Source: RGIG6353 sp964650465 (GTDB taxonomy: Bacteria > Bacillota > Clostridia > Oscillospirales > SIG627). Taken from it: a stretch of 63,403 bases of DNA. The position numbers and the translations under genes are program-made. The stretch's first letter is position 1; each line of letters opens with the position of its first letter. Below, one piece after another: positions 26,047-34,366 of this stretch. Where the stretch lies: positions 1 to 63,403 of the forward strand of contig CAZYTA010000012.1 of the NCBI GenBank assembly GCA_964650465.1. Direction: 5' to 3'. Below the pieces are notes generated by a model. That model had not been told where the DNA came from. It saw only the letters and a list, made by a program, of their open reading frames with translations, and made no database searches.

Positions 26047-26367
26047 ATGAAAGAAAAAGTGACTTGGGATAATATTATTTTATCATACATAGATAATCCC
26101 AGAGATGTTAAGACCAATCCCATAAAAAAAGAGGGCATTTGGTTTTACGTATATGTTGAAAATGAAGATATTTATTTAGAAAATGCTAAAAAGCATTTAT
26201 GCAGTTCAAAAATAAAGGGCAGAAGAAAACTTGACAAGAAAAAATTGGATTTAATGCTTATGCTTAATCATGAGCGAAAAAATGGTGCAAAAGTGTCACA
26301 GTTGGCTGAAAAAATTACACGGAATCAAGTTTATTGGTATGGAATTTTTGCTGATATAGGGATATAA
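26047..26367 (+). CDS. Hypothetical protein, charged and lysine-rich
   Basis: I do not recognise this 106-residue protein. It is rich in Lys/Asn/Ile, with a basic centre (KIKGRRKLDKKKLDLML, about 62-78) followed by a helix. That composition suggests nucleic-acid contact but is no proof. Start is ATG 26047 with CGGAGGGTTAATC upstream. It is the last gene of the AT-rich three-gene unit; no clear terminator follows. Confidence 0.6.
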   Translation: MKEKVTWDNIILSYIDNPRDVKTNPIKKEGIWFYVYVENEDIYLENAKKHLCSSKIKGRRKLDKKKLDLMLMLNHERKNGAKVSQLAEKITRNQVYWYGIFADIGI

Positions 26368-26375
26368 GACTTTTT

Positions 26376-26404
26376 TTGAATTTGTACTGTATTTGATATA
26401 TAAT
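26376..26404 (+). promoter_or_regulatory. Promoter of the HAD gene at 26433
   Basis: TTGAAT (26376-26381), 17-bp spacer, TATAAT (26399-26404). Confidence 0.7.
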
Positions 26405-26432
26405 TAGTTAATGAAATATAAGGGAGAATAGA

Positions 26433-27032
26433 ATGAAAAATATTATTTTCGACTTAGGAAACGTATTGTACCTTTTTGATAATGACAATCTCACTGCCGC
26501 CTGCGGTCTTGAGGGTGATGATTTGAGACTTGTCAGCGACACAGTGTATGACCGTCTTTACTGGGACAGGCTGGATGACGGAAGCATCACGGATGAAGAA
26601 GTAAAAGAGGCTGTCTGCAAAAGATTACCCGTAAGACTCCACGAAAAAGCTTGTTTTGTATTCGATTCATGGATAAAGAATATGCCGCCTGTCAAGGGAA
26701 TGCACGAGCTTATTTGCGGCTTGAAAAAACAAGGTAAAAAGATATATCTCATATCAAATATTGCGGACACATTTGCAAAAACATGGAGAAGCTATCCCCA
26801 TATAGAAAGAACTCTTTCTCTTTTTGACGGACTGGTCTTTTCGGGGGAGATAAAATTGGCGAAGCCCGACAGAAAAATATTTGAATATCTCCTTGATAAT
26901 TACAACCTTGACCCTGAGGATTGCATTTTTATAGACGATGCGCCACGCAATATTAAGGGTGCCGCTGCTGCAGGAATTAAAGGTTACCTGTTTGACGGAA
27001 ATGTCGAAAGCTTGGAGGATAGCTTAAAATGA
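26433..27032 (+). CDS. HAD-superfamily hydrolase, subfamily IA
   Basis: The 199-residue protein has IIFDLGNVLYLFD (motif I, Asp6, with the usual second Asp replaced by Asn8), YLISN (motif II, about 107), KPDRKIFEYLL (motif III Lys, about 145) and CIFIDDAPRNIKGA (motif IV, about 170). This is the YihX/epoxide-hydrolase-like IA branch (DxGNVL) found in sugar-phosphate phosphatases such as alpha-D-glucose-1-phosphate phosphatase. The next gene overlaps its end by four bases. Confidence 0.88.
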   Translation: MKNIIFDLGNVLYLFDNDNLTAACGLEGDDLRLVSDTVYDRLYWDRLDDGSITDEEVKEAVCKRLPVRLHEKACFVFDSWIKNMPPVKGMHELICGLKKQGKKIYLISNIADTFAKTWRSYPHIERTLSLFDGLVFSGEIKLAKPDRKIFEYLLDNYNLDPEDCIFIDDAPRNIKGAAAAGIKGYLFDGNVESLEDSLK

Positions 27033-27328
27033 AAATAACGGCATTGCAGTTAAAAAAGCTTTTTGTAACCGTAGATGCTTTGGAGATACTGTTTTCGGTT
27101 GACGGATACGAAAAATACAGTGTATCATGGATGGGCAACTCAAACGGAGATTTTTGGTTTGGGCTGGTAGCAGATGGCAGTGAGGCATATAATTTTGACA
27201 GCTTTGAAAAAATGTTGTATGCACCTGTATTTGACGGCAAAAGCCTCAATGATTTGTGCGGATTGGTTGATATAATCGAAATTAACGCCTGCCCTGCGGA
27301 ATTAATGCTGAAGCTTTACCTGGATTGA
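27029..27328 (+). CDS. Hypothetical protein coupled to the HAD gene
   Basis: This 99-residue protein is not recognised. It looks like a small alpha/beta protein: an N-terminal helix (TALQLKKLFVTVDA), beta strands around EKYSVSWMG and DFWFGLVADG, and two more helices. Its ATG overlaps the stop of the HAD gene (ATGA). The 3' end overlaps the convergent LysR gene by 13 bp. Codon use is like the HAD gene, so it is probably real. Confidence 0.6.
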   Translation: MKITALQLKKLFVTVDALEILFSVDGYEKYSVSWMGNSNGDFWFGLVADGSEAYNFDSFEKMLYAPVFDGKSLNDLCGLVDIIEINACPAELMLKLYLD

Positions 27329-28170
27329 TTCTTATTTTCCTCTCCCAAAAATTTGAGAAAATGTCCTACATTTCCGTAATCGGCACTTTTTTTGTAATAT
27401 GCATGAACTACATAGCTTTCGTCAAAATCGGCGATATCCAGATACCGTATCTTACGAGCGGTATCTTTTCTTTTTCTTTCAAGTCCGATTCCCATACCCG
27501 ATTCTATCAGCTTTTCATAGCATTTTATATCATTGCTGAGTATTGCAACATTGGGTGTAAACTCAGCTTTTTTACAAGCTTTTATAAGAATCCTGTGCAT
27601 ATTGCTCTGCTCACCGAGCGACACAAAATTTTCATTGGCAAGGTCTTTCAGCAATAGCTGTTTACCTGAAAGCGGGCTGTTTTGTGAGACTGTCATGCAC
27701 AGCTTCATACTGTAAAGCTCAAAGCTTTCGTATCTTGGATAAATATTCGACCTTTCATCAATGATAATATCATATTTTTCAAGGTCTCTTTCTCCAAAAT
27801 CAAAGCTTATCTTAAACTTTGTTTTCGGAAATTTTGCCTTATACTCAATTATGATATCGGTAATATCGCTTCTCATGGCACGAACAAGCATTTTTATTTC
27901 TCTTGTGTCCTCGCTGTCGGGAGAGAGCTCACGCACAGTGCTCTTTAATTCGTCAAATATAATTTTCAGTGACTCGAACATCCGTTTCCCATTGCTGTTG
28001 AGCATGATTCGGTTTGCTGTCCTGTCAAACAGCTTACAGCCAAGCTCACTCTCAAGACGCCTCACCGCACCCGATACCGACGAGGTAGGCACCATGTGCG
28101 CCTCCGCCGTCTTTGCGAAGCTTTCGCTTTTTGCACTTTCAAAAAAATACTGTAATTGAAGTAATTCCAT
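27316..28170 (-). CDS. LysR-family transcriptional regulator
   Basis: The 284-residue protein has an N-terminal winged HTH (LLQLQYFFESAKSESFAKTAEAH, VSGAVRRLESELGCKLFDRT, about 2-55) and a substrate-binding domain. ATG 28170 follows GGAGGTGCTT; an in-frame TTG four codons upstream is discarded because it would lie within the ribosome site. It is divergent from the ornithine-cyclodeaminase-like gene at 28293, its most likely target. Confidence 0.9.
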   Translation of the reverse strand: MELLQLQYFFESAKSESFAKTAEAHMVPTSSVSGAVRRLESELGCKLFDRTANRIMLNSNGKRMFESLKIIFDELKSTVRELSPDSEDTREIKMLVRAMRSDITDIIIEYKAKFPKTKFKISFDFGERDLEKYDIIIDERSNIYPRYESFELYSMKLCMTVSQNSPLSGKQLLLKDLANENFVSLGEQSNMHRILIKACKKAEFTPNVAILSNDIKCYEKLIESGMGIGLERKRKDTARKIRYLDIADFDESYVVHAYYKKSADYGNVGHFLKFLGEENKNQSR

Positions 28171-28233
28171 AAGCACCTCCAAAATTATTATAGCACATTT
28201 TCAAAGGTTTAGCAAGCAGAGTTTAGCAGATTA

Positions 28234-28262
28234 TTTACAATTCTCTGAAATGGTAATATAAT
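28234..28262 (+). promoter_or_regulatory. Promoter of the ornithine-cyclodeaminase-like gene
   Basis: TTTACA (28234-28239), 17-bp spacer, TATAAT (28257-28262), in the spacer shared with the divergent LysR gene. Confidence 0.7.
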
Positions 28263-28292
28263 ATCCGTAATATGTTTTACGGAGGTAGAAAA

Positions 28293-29318
28293 ATGAGTAA
28301 GGCAGATATTATTTTTTTGAACAATAAGGCGATGGAGGAGCTTGGCGTCCTTGATATGAAAGAGGCAATGAGTGATGCCGAAAAGGTCTATGCTATAAAC
28401 AACCGTGGCGATGTTATTGCACCCGGAAAATGTGTAATGCGCTGGGGCAAGACGGTCGAGGACGAAAACACCCTCGGACGAATTAACGCAATGCCGGGAT
28501 ACATAGGCGGAGAGTATGACATGGCGGGTATCAAGTGGATAGGAAGCGGTCCTCAGAACTATAAAAAGGGACTCCCCAGAGCGAGTGTAACCGTTATCCT
28601 CAATGACCCCGATACAAAAATTCCTATTTGCGTAGCAGACGGAACAGCTGTAAGTACAATGCGTACAGGCGCATCGGGCGGTGTTGCAATAAAATATCTT
28701 GCAAAAAGCAATGCGGAAACAATGACAATATGCGGTGCGGGAGCACAAGCACCCACACAGCTGGAAGCCGCACTCATTGCCCGTCCCACAATCAAAAAGC
28801 TCTATGTATATGATATTCGCCCCGAGAACGCTGAGCGTTTCAAGGCGGCAACACTTGAAAAGTATCCTACTCTTGAAGTGATTGTCACATCCGATATAGA
28901 GTCTGCGGCAAAGGACAGTGACATTATAGACTGTGTAACCCTCGCAAGCGAGCCTTTTATCAAGGGCGAGTGGCTTAAAAAAGGCGCACTTGTCATGAAT
29001 ATGGCAGACTATGAGGTTGACAATGACTGCGTAAAGCTTGCGGACAAGGTTGTTGTGGATTATTGGGAATCTATCAAGCACAGAATGATAAGCACGGTTG
29101 CTCTCATGTGGCGTGACGGTCTCTTCCTCGACGAACAGCTTCATGCTGAGCTCGGTCAGATAATCTGCGGTGAAAAATCCCCCAGAGAAAACGATGACGA
29201 GATAATCTATTTCAACGCTGTAGGCGCGGGTATTATGGATATCGCCGTAACAACACGCTGCTATAAGAACGCACTTGAATCAGGCAAGGGAATAAAGCTT
29301 CCTTTTTGGGAAGAGTAA
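28293..29318 (+). CDS. Ornithine cyclodeaminase / mu-crystallin family protein
   Basis: The 341-residue protein has the N-terminal substrate region with MAGIKWIGSGPQNYKKGLPR (Lys likely contacting the carboxylate) and the Rossmann motif TICGAGAQAPTQLEA (about 143), followed by VYDIRPENAERF (acidic residue for NAD). Members are ornithine cyclodeaminases, alanine dehydrogenases, ketimine reductases or opine-type synthases; the exact substrate cannot be told. ATG 28293 follows ACGGAGGTAGAAAA. It is divergent from LysR and ends at a long terminator. Confidence 0.85.
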   Translation: MSKADIIFLNNKAMEELGVLDMKEAMSDAEKVYAINNRGDVIAPGKCVMRWGKTVEDENTLGRINAMPGYIGGEYDMAGIKWIGSGPQNYKKGLPRASVTVILNDPDTKIPICVADGTAVSTMRTGASGGVAIKYLAKSNAETMTICGAGAQAPTQLEAALIARPTIKKLYVYDIRPENAERFKAATLEKYPTLEVIVTSDIESAAKDSDIIDCVTLASEPFIKGEWLKKGALVMNMADYEVDNDCVKLADKVVVDYWESIKHRMISTVALMWRDGLFLDEQLHAELGQIICGEKSPRENDDEIIYFNAVGAGIMDIAVTTRCYKNALESGKGIKLPFWEE

Positions 29319-29319
29319 G

Positions 29320-29359
29320 ACTAACAAAAGCATCCGCAGCAGCGGATGCTTTTGTTAGT
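29320..29359. terminator. Very strong hairpin terminator
   Basis: An 18-bp perfect stem (29320-29337 paired with 29342-29359) with a four-base AGCA loop follows the stop codon by one base. The stem ends in TTTTGTTAGT and can act in both directions. Confidence 0.85.
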
Positions 29360-29586
29360 AATGAAGTCGCTTCGCTAATGAAGAATGAAGCACGGCTTCG
29401 CCGTATGAAGCGTTGGCTGTGCCAACATTGTGGTTGAAAACACCCCAAGAGTGTTTCCTCGCTTCACTCACAGCACCTTCGGTTTTCTTCAGTTCTATTT
29501 ATATATTCCTTCCCGATTGGTTTTTTCGAGAGAGGGGTGCAGGGGGGAGAGTGCTTTTGCCTTCAAAAGCATTCTTCCCCCCTGCA
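29360..29586. repeat. Non-coding stretch with small inverted repeats
   Basis: No gene is visible. A series of short inverted repeats (GAAGTCGCTTC, ACGGCTTCGCCGT, GTTGGCTGTGCCAAC) is followed by a large imperfect hairpin at 29538-29586 with arms TGCAGGGGGGA and TCCCCCCTGCA around GTGCTTTTG / CAAAAGCAT. It looks like the remains of dispersed intergenic repeats rather than a regulatory leader. Part of it may terminate the leftward transcript ending at 29596. Confidence 0.55.
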
Positions 29587-29595
29587 AATACACAC

Positions 29596-30570
29596 CTAAC
29601 AAACCTTCAAAACTACCTTGCCTATATTTTCACTTCTTTCAAGGATTGCGTGTGCTTCTTCGGCTTGTGACATGGGGAGTATCTTATAAATAGAAGGCTT
29701 GATTTCTCCGTTTTCTATTTTTGGCCATACCTTTTTCACAAGCTCGGACAGAATATATGCCTTGAAGCTTGGAGTTCTGTTTCTCAGCATACTGCCCACA
29801 AGATGCAAGCCCTTTGTCAAAAGGGGACGGAGCAGTACATTCGTTTCAGTGCCCGCAAGAGTGGAAATAACTATCCAATAGCCGCCCCTCGCCATATAAG
29901 GCAGACTCTTTCCAAGGGTCTCACCGCTGAGACAGTCCATCGACACACTGACAGGAGTGCCGTTTTCTTCCTCCGCTTTGAGAATATCTTCAACACATTG
30001 CTTCTTTGAGTTGATTATTACATCAGCGCCGAGAGGCTTTATTTTTTTTGCTATTTCATCTGACAGTACAGATGTAATGACTCTTGCACCGAAAGCCTTT
30101 GCCATTGGTATGGCAACAGAGGCAAGTCCCGATGCGCCTGCCGGAATGAACGCGGTTTGTCCTGCTTCAAGGTGTCCCTCAATAAATAGATTAAGGTATG
30201 ATGTGGCATACGCCTCGGGGAGTGCCGCCGCTTCCTCCATGGTAAGACCCTTGGGAATAGGCATCAGCATATCATATTTTACCGATACATATTCGGCGTA
30301 TCCGCCACCTCCGAGTAAAGCACATGCCTTGTCGCCGACAGCCCAATTTGTCACGTTCTTGCCCACAGCTTCAACTACCCCCGCAACCTCAAGCCCCATC
30401 CATTCGGGACAGCCGGCAGGGGAGGGGTATTTACCCTGTCTTTGTAAAAGGTCGGCACGGTTGAGCGCTGCCGCATGTATTTTTAAGAGTACCTCGTCAT
30501 CTTTTATAACAGGGTCGGCAACATCCGACCACACGAGGTTTTTGTTTTCGTCTATAAGCATTGCCTTCAT
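29596..30570 (-). CDS. Quinone oxidoreductase-like medium-chain dehydrogenase (PIG3-type)
   Basis: The 324-residue protein has MKAMLIDENKNLVWSDV, LNRADLLQRQGKYP (about 53-66), AGASGLASVAIPMAKAFGA (NADPH loop, about 145) and no zinc ligands, matching the quinone-oxidoreductase/PIG3 branch, which reduces quinones or activated double bonds with NADPH. It is the last gene of the minus-strand cluster from 35172; the upstream SDR gene stops one base before it. Confidence 0.88.
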   Translation of the reverse strand: MKAMLIDENKNLVWSDVADPVIKDDEVLLKIHAAALNRADLLQRQGKYPSPAGCPEWMGLEVAGVVEAVGKNVTNWAVGDKACALLGGGGYAEYVSVKYDMLMPIPKGLTMEEAAALPEAYATSYLNLFIEGHLEAGQTAFIPAGASGLASVAIPMAKAFGARVITSVLSDEIAKKIKPLGADVIINSKKQCVEDILKAEEENGTPVSVSMDCLSGETLGKSLPYMARGGYWIVISTLAGTETNVLLRPLLTKGLHLVGSMLRNRTPSFKAYILSELVKKVWPKIENGEIKPSIYKILPMSQAEEAHAILERSENIGKVVLKVC

Positions 30571-30571
30571 A

Positions 30572-31345
30572 TCAGTCCGTTCCTTTCATGGACAGGGCAC
30601 GTCCGCCGTCGCAGACATAGGTCTGTCCCGTAATAAATCTTGCCTTGTCCGAAACAAGAAATTCTACAAGATACGCAATGTCCTCTGCAGTACATTTTTC
30701 ACCAAGCAGATTTGTGTTGTAAGCATAGCGCCTGCCGCTCTCCGTGGTGGTGTCCACTTCGTCGCGACATACTACACCGGGTGCAACAGCATTGACATTA
30801 ATTTTGTGTTCGCCAAGCTCCTTTGCAAGAGCCTTGGTAAAGGACATTACACCGCCCTTGGACGCCGCATAATCACAACAGCCCTTAAGACCGTTGAGTC
30901 CCACAGTAGATGCAAAATTGATTATCTTACCGCCCTCGCCCTGCTTTACCATTATTCTTGCGGCAGCTCGGCTTGCCCATATCGCACCGTAAAGATTAAC
31001 CTTAAGAACAGTGTCTATAACATAGTCCTTCTGGTCAATAAGAAGAGCATTTACATTCTTGCCCGCAATTCTCGAGCTTCCTCCCGCAACATGCACCATA
31101 GCATCAAGCCTGCCGAAATCCTTCGCCGCCTGCTCAATGGCTTCTGTTATGCTGTTTGAGTCGGATACATCTGCAACATATCCCTTTGCAGTACCGCCTG
31201 CCTCTGTAACCTTTTCTACGGTTTTTGCAACAGTTTCAGCGTTTATATCATTGACAGCTATTGTATAACCCGCCTTTGCGAGACAAACCGCTACGGCACT
31301 GCCGATGAATCCTCCCGCACCCGTTATAAATGCAACCTTTTCCAT
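30572..31345 (-). CDS. SDR family oxidoreductase
   Basis: The 257-residue classical short-chain dehydrogenase has the TGAGGFIG cofactor loop (about 8-15), HVAGG in place of NNAG, catalytic Ser in FASTVGL and YAASKGG (Tyr and Lys, about 155-160). It oxidises or reduces a hydroxyl on a sugar, polyol or ring acid. It lies between a Gfo/Idh/MocA gene and the quinone-oxidoreductase-like gene, in a cluster with a dehydroquinase-like protein, so a ring-acid substrate is possible. Confidence 0.92.
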   Translation of the reverse strand: MEKVAFITGAGGFIGSAVAVCLAKAGYTIAVNDINAETVAKTVEKVTEAGGTAKGYVADVSDSNSITEAIEQAAKDFGRLDAMVHVAGGSSRIAGKNVNALLIDQKDYVIDTVLKVNLYGAIWASRAAARIMVKQGEGGKIINFASTVGLNGLKGCCDYAASKGGVMSFTKALAKELGEHKINVNAVAPGVVCRDEVDTTTESGRRYAYNTNLLGEKCTAEDIAYLVEFLVSDKARFITGQTYVCDGGRALSMKGTD

Positions 31346-31360
31346 TTTCTTTACCTCTCT

Positions 31361-32374
31361 TTAATCAATATTGTGTCCTTTGAATCCCACTCCGCCTATT
31401 ATGGCATCAAGCACCTCCTGCACAGCTATGTCATGGTTATAGCTGAAGGGGTTTTCTTTTTCTCCGATAATATAGCTGTGGAAGTCTTTCATCATTTCAT
31501 CGTATCTTCCCGTTGCACTGTTATCCTCAAAGGGCAGGAATATCTTTCTGTCCTCGTAGGTTGCGTCGGCAATAGATGTATCCGACCATGTAACAGTCAA
31601 CGGTCTCTCAATAGGGCGTATATCAAAGGTGCCGCGGCTTCCCGAAACAGTAAACTGTCTCCTTCCGAAGCCGTTGACCTCAACCGACGAAACGAATACT
31701 CTTGCAAGTGCCTTTTCGTACTCCATTACCGCCAGAGTATTGTCCTCAAAATCAATGCCGTCAAGTCCTGTTTTCTTCATAAACGATGTTACGGTTTTTG
31801 GCTTTCCGAGTATGTATACAATAAGGTCAACGAGATGAGAGCCCAATATATACATTATACCGCCGTTGAAATTAGTCAGCCATTTTTTATAGTCTGCGGG
31901 ATGAAATGTACTCATTTCGGCATTTATCGAATATATTTCGCCAAGCTTTCCCTCCCGTATCATCTCAAAGCATTTCTGTACGGCGGGATTGTAGCGGTAC
32001 ATATATGCAAGCTGTACCACAAGTCCCTTCGCTTCCGCACTGTGAAGAAGATGGCGGAATTCGGCAAGCGCACCGCTTGCGGGCTTGTCCATGTGTATGT
32101 GCTTTCCCGCATCGACGCAAAGCTGTGCAGTTGCCGTCAGATTCCATACATCTGTTTCTATCATTACCGCATCGCTCTTGGCAATTACCTCGTCAACGGT
32201 GAGGCGGGGGAGACCTGCATATACAGAGTCATTGCCCCTCTTTTCTATCCACCTCTCGTTTTCCTCGGCGAAGCCTGTCACCTCAAACAGCTCGGGGAAT
32301 TTCCTCACAGCATTCATTTTTGCTCCGCCGTGATTGTGACCTATCCCTATCTGCCCGATTTTTATTTTCTTCAT
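31361..32374 (-). CDS. Gfo/Idh/MocA family oxidoreductase
   Basis: The 337-residue protein has IGQIGIGHNHGGAKM, with HNH in the place of the usual GxxA, the DKP motif (HMDKPASGALAEF, in place of EKP) and LGSHLVDLIVYIL with the active-site histidine. ATG 32374 overlaps the stop of the upstream dehydrogenase by four bases and has GGAGAAG upstream, so it is preferred over an in-frame TTG 12 bp earlier. It acts on a cyclic or acyclic sugar derivative within the minus-strand cluster. Confidence 0.9.
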   Translation of the reverse strand: MKKIKIGQIGIGHNHGGAKMNAVRKFPELFEVTGFAEENERWIEKRGNDSVYAGLPRLTVDEVIAKSDAVMIETDVWNLTATAQLCVDAGKHIHMDKPASGALAEFRHLLHSAEAKGLVVQLAYMYRYNPAVQKCFEMIREGKLGEIYSINAEMSTFHPADYKKWLTNFNGGIMYILGSHLVDLIVYILGKPKTVTSFMKKTGLDGIDFEDNTLAVMEYEKALARVFVSSVEVNGFGRRQFTVSGSRGTFDIRPIERPLTVTWSDTSIADATYEDRKIFLPFEDNSATGRYDEMMKDFHSYIIGEKENPFSYNHDIAVQEVLDAIIGGVGFKGHNID

Positions 32375-33375
32375 ATGCTTCTCCAATCAAAAACAGTGCC
32401 CATCGGGAAATTTGGGTCATCACACAGCTCATCAAATATTTCGGGCGCTTGCTCGGGGGATACCACTCTTGAAATAATGGGCTCGACCTGTATTCTTTTT
32501 CTTGATATCATATCAAGAATGGCATTGCAGTCATCGTGATGTGTCCAATGATGAGGATAGGATTCAAATTTAGGACGGACAAAATTGTGTGCGCCGATAA
32601 GCTTTATACCGGGTCTGTGTACCTGTTGATAGTAGTCGACTGAACAGTCAGAAACTCTCGTACAGCCAAGCAGTGAAATTCTGCCCTGCCACGAAGCACA
32701 GTCAAGTGCCTGAAGCATCGCCTTTGATACACCCGTCACCTCAACACAGCCTCGGATACCCTTGCCCTTCGTTATCTCCTTGACCTTTTCAACAAAGCCC
32801 TCGTCAGACGGGTCGAGCGCATAGTCGGCACCAAGCTTCAGCGCTAACTCTCGACGGGCGGGATTTAGGTCTGCCGCAATCAGCGGATTAGCTCCCGAAA
32901 GCCTTAAAAACTGCGTGGCAAAAATACCGAGCAATCCCTGACCCATAACCATTGCACTCTCGCCAAGCTCCAATTCAAGCTTTCTTACACCGCCGAGCCC
33001 CATCGCCGCAATGATTACAAACGCTGCTTCAAGGGAGGGAATGGAATCGTCCTCTACCTTCGTTATCTCCGCATCTGTGCGGATGTTGTATTTTGAATGA
33101 CAGCCGTGATATACCAAAACTCTGTCACCCTCTTTTACTTTTGTGACAGCTTTTCCTGTCTTTACAACATAACCTACACCGCAGTATCCCAGCCCTCTGG
33201 GCCAGCCGCCCCAAACATTTTGCATTCCCATAATGTTTGCGCGCTCTGTCCCTCCGCTTATAACGGTGTATTCCGTAACTGTCAATACTTCGTTGTCATT
33301 AAGGTCTTCTCTTATCTCATTATTTACCAGCTCTGCAGTGTGCACAGCGGTAAAAAGTATCTGTTTATTTTTCAT
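32371..33375 (-). CDS. Zinc-type medium-chain dehydrogenase
   Basis: The 334-residue protein has a GroES-like domain (VISGGTERANIMGMQNVWGGWPRGLGYCGVGYVV) and a Rossmann domain (VMGQGLLGIFATQFLRLSGA, about 150; AADLNPARRELA). The catalytic-zinc Cys seems replaced by SGGTE, as in the bacterial sugar-alcohol branch that lacks a typical site, so zinc dependence is unsure. ATG 33375 follows AGGAGG and overlaps the previous gene by 11 bp. Part of the operon starting at 35172. Confidence 0.82.
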   Translation of the reverse strand: MKNKQILFTAVHTAELVNNEIREDLNDNEVLTVTEYTVISGGTERANIMGMQNVWGGWPRGLGYCGVGYVVKTGKAVTKVKEGDRVLVYHGCHSKYNIRTDAEITKVEDDSIPSLEAAFVIIAAMGLGGVRKLELELGESAMVMGQGLLGIFATQFLRLSGANPLIAADLNPARRELALKLGADYALDPSDEGFVEKVKEITKGKGIRGCVEVTGVSKAMLQALDCASWQGRISLLGCTRVSDCSVDYYQQVHRPGIKLIGAHNFVRPKFESYPHHWTHHDDCNAILDMISRKRIQVEPIISRVVSPEQAPEIFDELCDDPNFPMGTVFDWRSI

Positions 33376-34366
33376 TGTAAAACTCCTCCTTTGCATCCTT
33401 TATTAATTCAAAGCTTTCCGTGAAGTATTGCTCATTTTTTATAGTTGTACTGAACCAAGGCGCCGTCACATAGCCGTATATTTGCTCATCGGGAGCATTG
33501 TCCCTGAAATATTCTATTACGTCATGAGTGTTGTATGGGCATCTGTTAAAGACAGATACACTGGGGGCATAGAGGTAACCCTCCTTCATAAGGGGAATTG
33601 CGACCTCCATAAAATGCACAAGGAAGGGGTCTTCTTCTACGAATTTTATACCCATGGATGCATATTCTCCCTCGTTGTAGTAGGTCTCGTATTCGGGACG
33701 GGCGGTTATCGGTGTCCAGTGCTCGCGGCGAATTGCATTGTAATGATATGGAGATATAAGCATCTCTTTTGGTGAAAAATGTGCCTTGAAGCCTTCCGGG
33801 TCATCAAAAAGAGGGCTTGACCATATCCATGGCATTGCACCTGTTTCTGCAACACTGTCCACCAAAAATCTGAGGTCATGCCAAAAGAGCTCGCCCTGTC
33901 GGCAAAGAACAAATTGGCGTTTCTGAAGAAACTTCAACGATTCTTCATCCATGCCTATGTGTATGTAATCAGGGTGCTCAAACATCTCGTATGCCTCGTG
34001 AATGAGGTCATGGCACACCTTGTAATAGGTTGGAGTGGAGGTCATTCTGTAATAAGGACCGAGCCACATGGAATGAGCGGTTGAAAAATTGAGCTTGGGG
34101 ATAAGTGTAAGTCCTTTCTCCCGACATCTGAGAAGCTCCCTTTTGAACCTGCCTTTACTCCACGCATCGGGGACTGCAATTTCGGGATGTGATGCAAATT
34201 CAATTGCGTTATTGATGTCAATGATAATTGTGTTTATTCCCGAATCAACGGCACCGTCAATTATTTTGTCCCACATCTCCTCATCCCAGTGCAAACAGTT
34301 TCCTTTATCGTAGCTTGTAGAGAAGCACATGTTTAAATGCACCAGCATTGCCCACATTTTTTTCAT
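33365..34366 (-). CDS. GH20-like TIM-barrel protein, putative glycoside hydrolase
   Basis: The 333-residue protein seems to be a single TIM barrel. It holds YIHIGMDEESLKF (about 133-145), which resembles the HIGGDE catalytic Asp-Glu pair of GH20 beta-N-acetylhexosaminidases, and MPWIWSSPLF and WFSTTIKNEQYF at barrel-strand ends. It lacks the GH20 N-terminal domain and any signal peptide. The family is not certain; it may be a distant hexosaminidase or a new TIM-barrel family. Its start overlaps the dehydroquinase-like gene by four bases. Confidence 0.6.
   Translation of the reverse strand: MKKMWAMLVHLNMCFSTSYDKGNCLHWDEEMWDKIIDGAVDSGINTIIIDINNAIEFASHPEIAVPDAWSKGRFKRELLRCREKGLTLIPKLNFSTAHSMWLGPYYRMTSTPTYYKVCHDLIHEAYEMFEHPDYIHIGMDEESLKFLQKRQFVLCRQGELFWHDLRFLVDSVAETGAMPWIWSSPLFDDPEGFKAHFSPKEMLISPYHYNAIRREHWTPITARPEYETYYNEGEYASMGIKFVEEDPFLVHFMEVAIPLMKEGYLYAPSVSVFNRCPYNTHDVIEYFRDNAPDEQIYGYVTAPWFSTTIKNEQYFTESFELIKDAKEEFYNEK

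Noticed and set aside
28209..29144. Open frame of 311 codons on the minus strand
   Set aside because: Antisense to the ornithine-cyclodeaminase-like gene and rich in Cys and Tyr, as expected from a shadow frame.
29957..31159. Open frame of 400 codons on the plus strand
   Set aside because: Antisense to the quinone-reductase-like and SDR genes; low-complexity, serine- and alanine-rich product.
31373..32539. Open frame of 388 codons on the plus strand
   Set aside because: Antisense to the oxidoreductase and dehydrogenase genes, whose motifs are clear; the frame has no domain.
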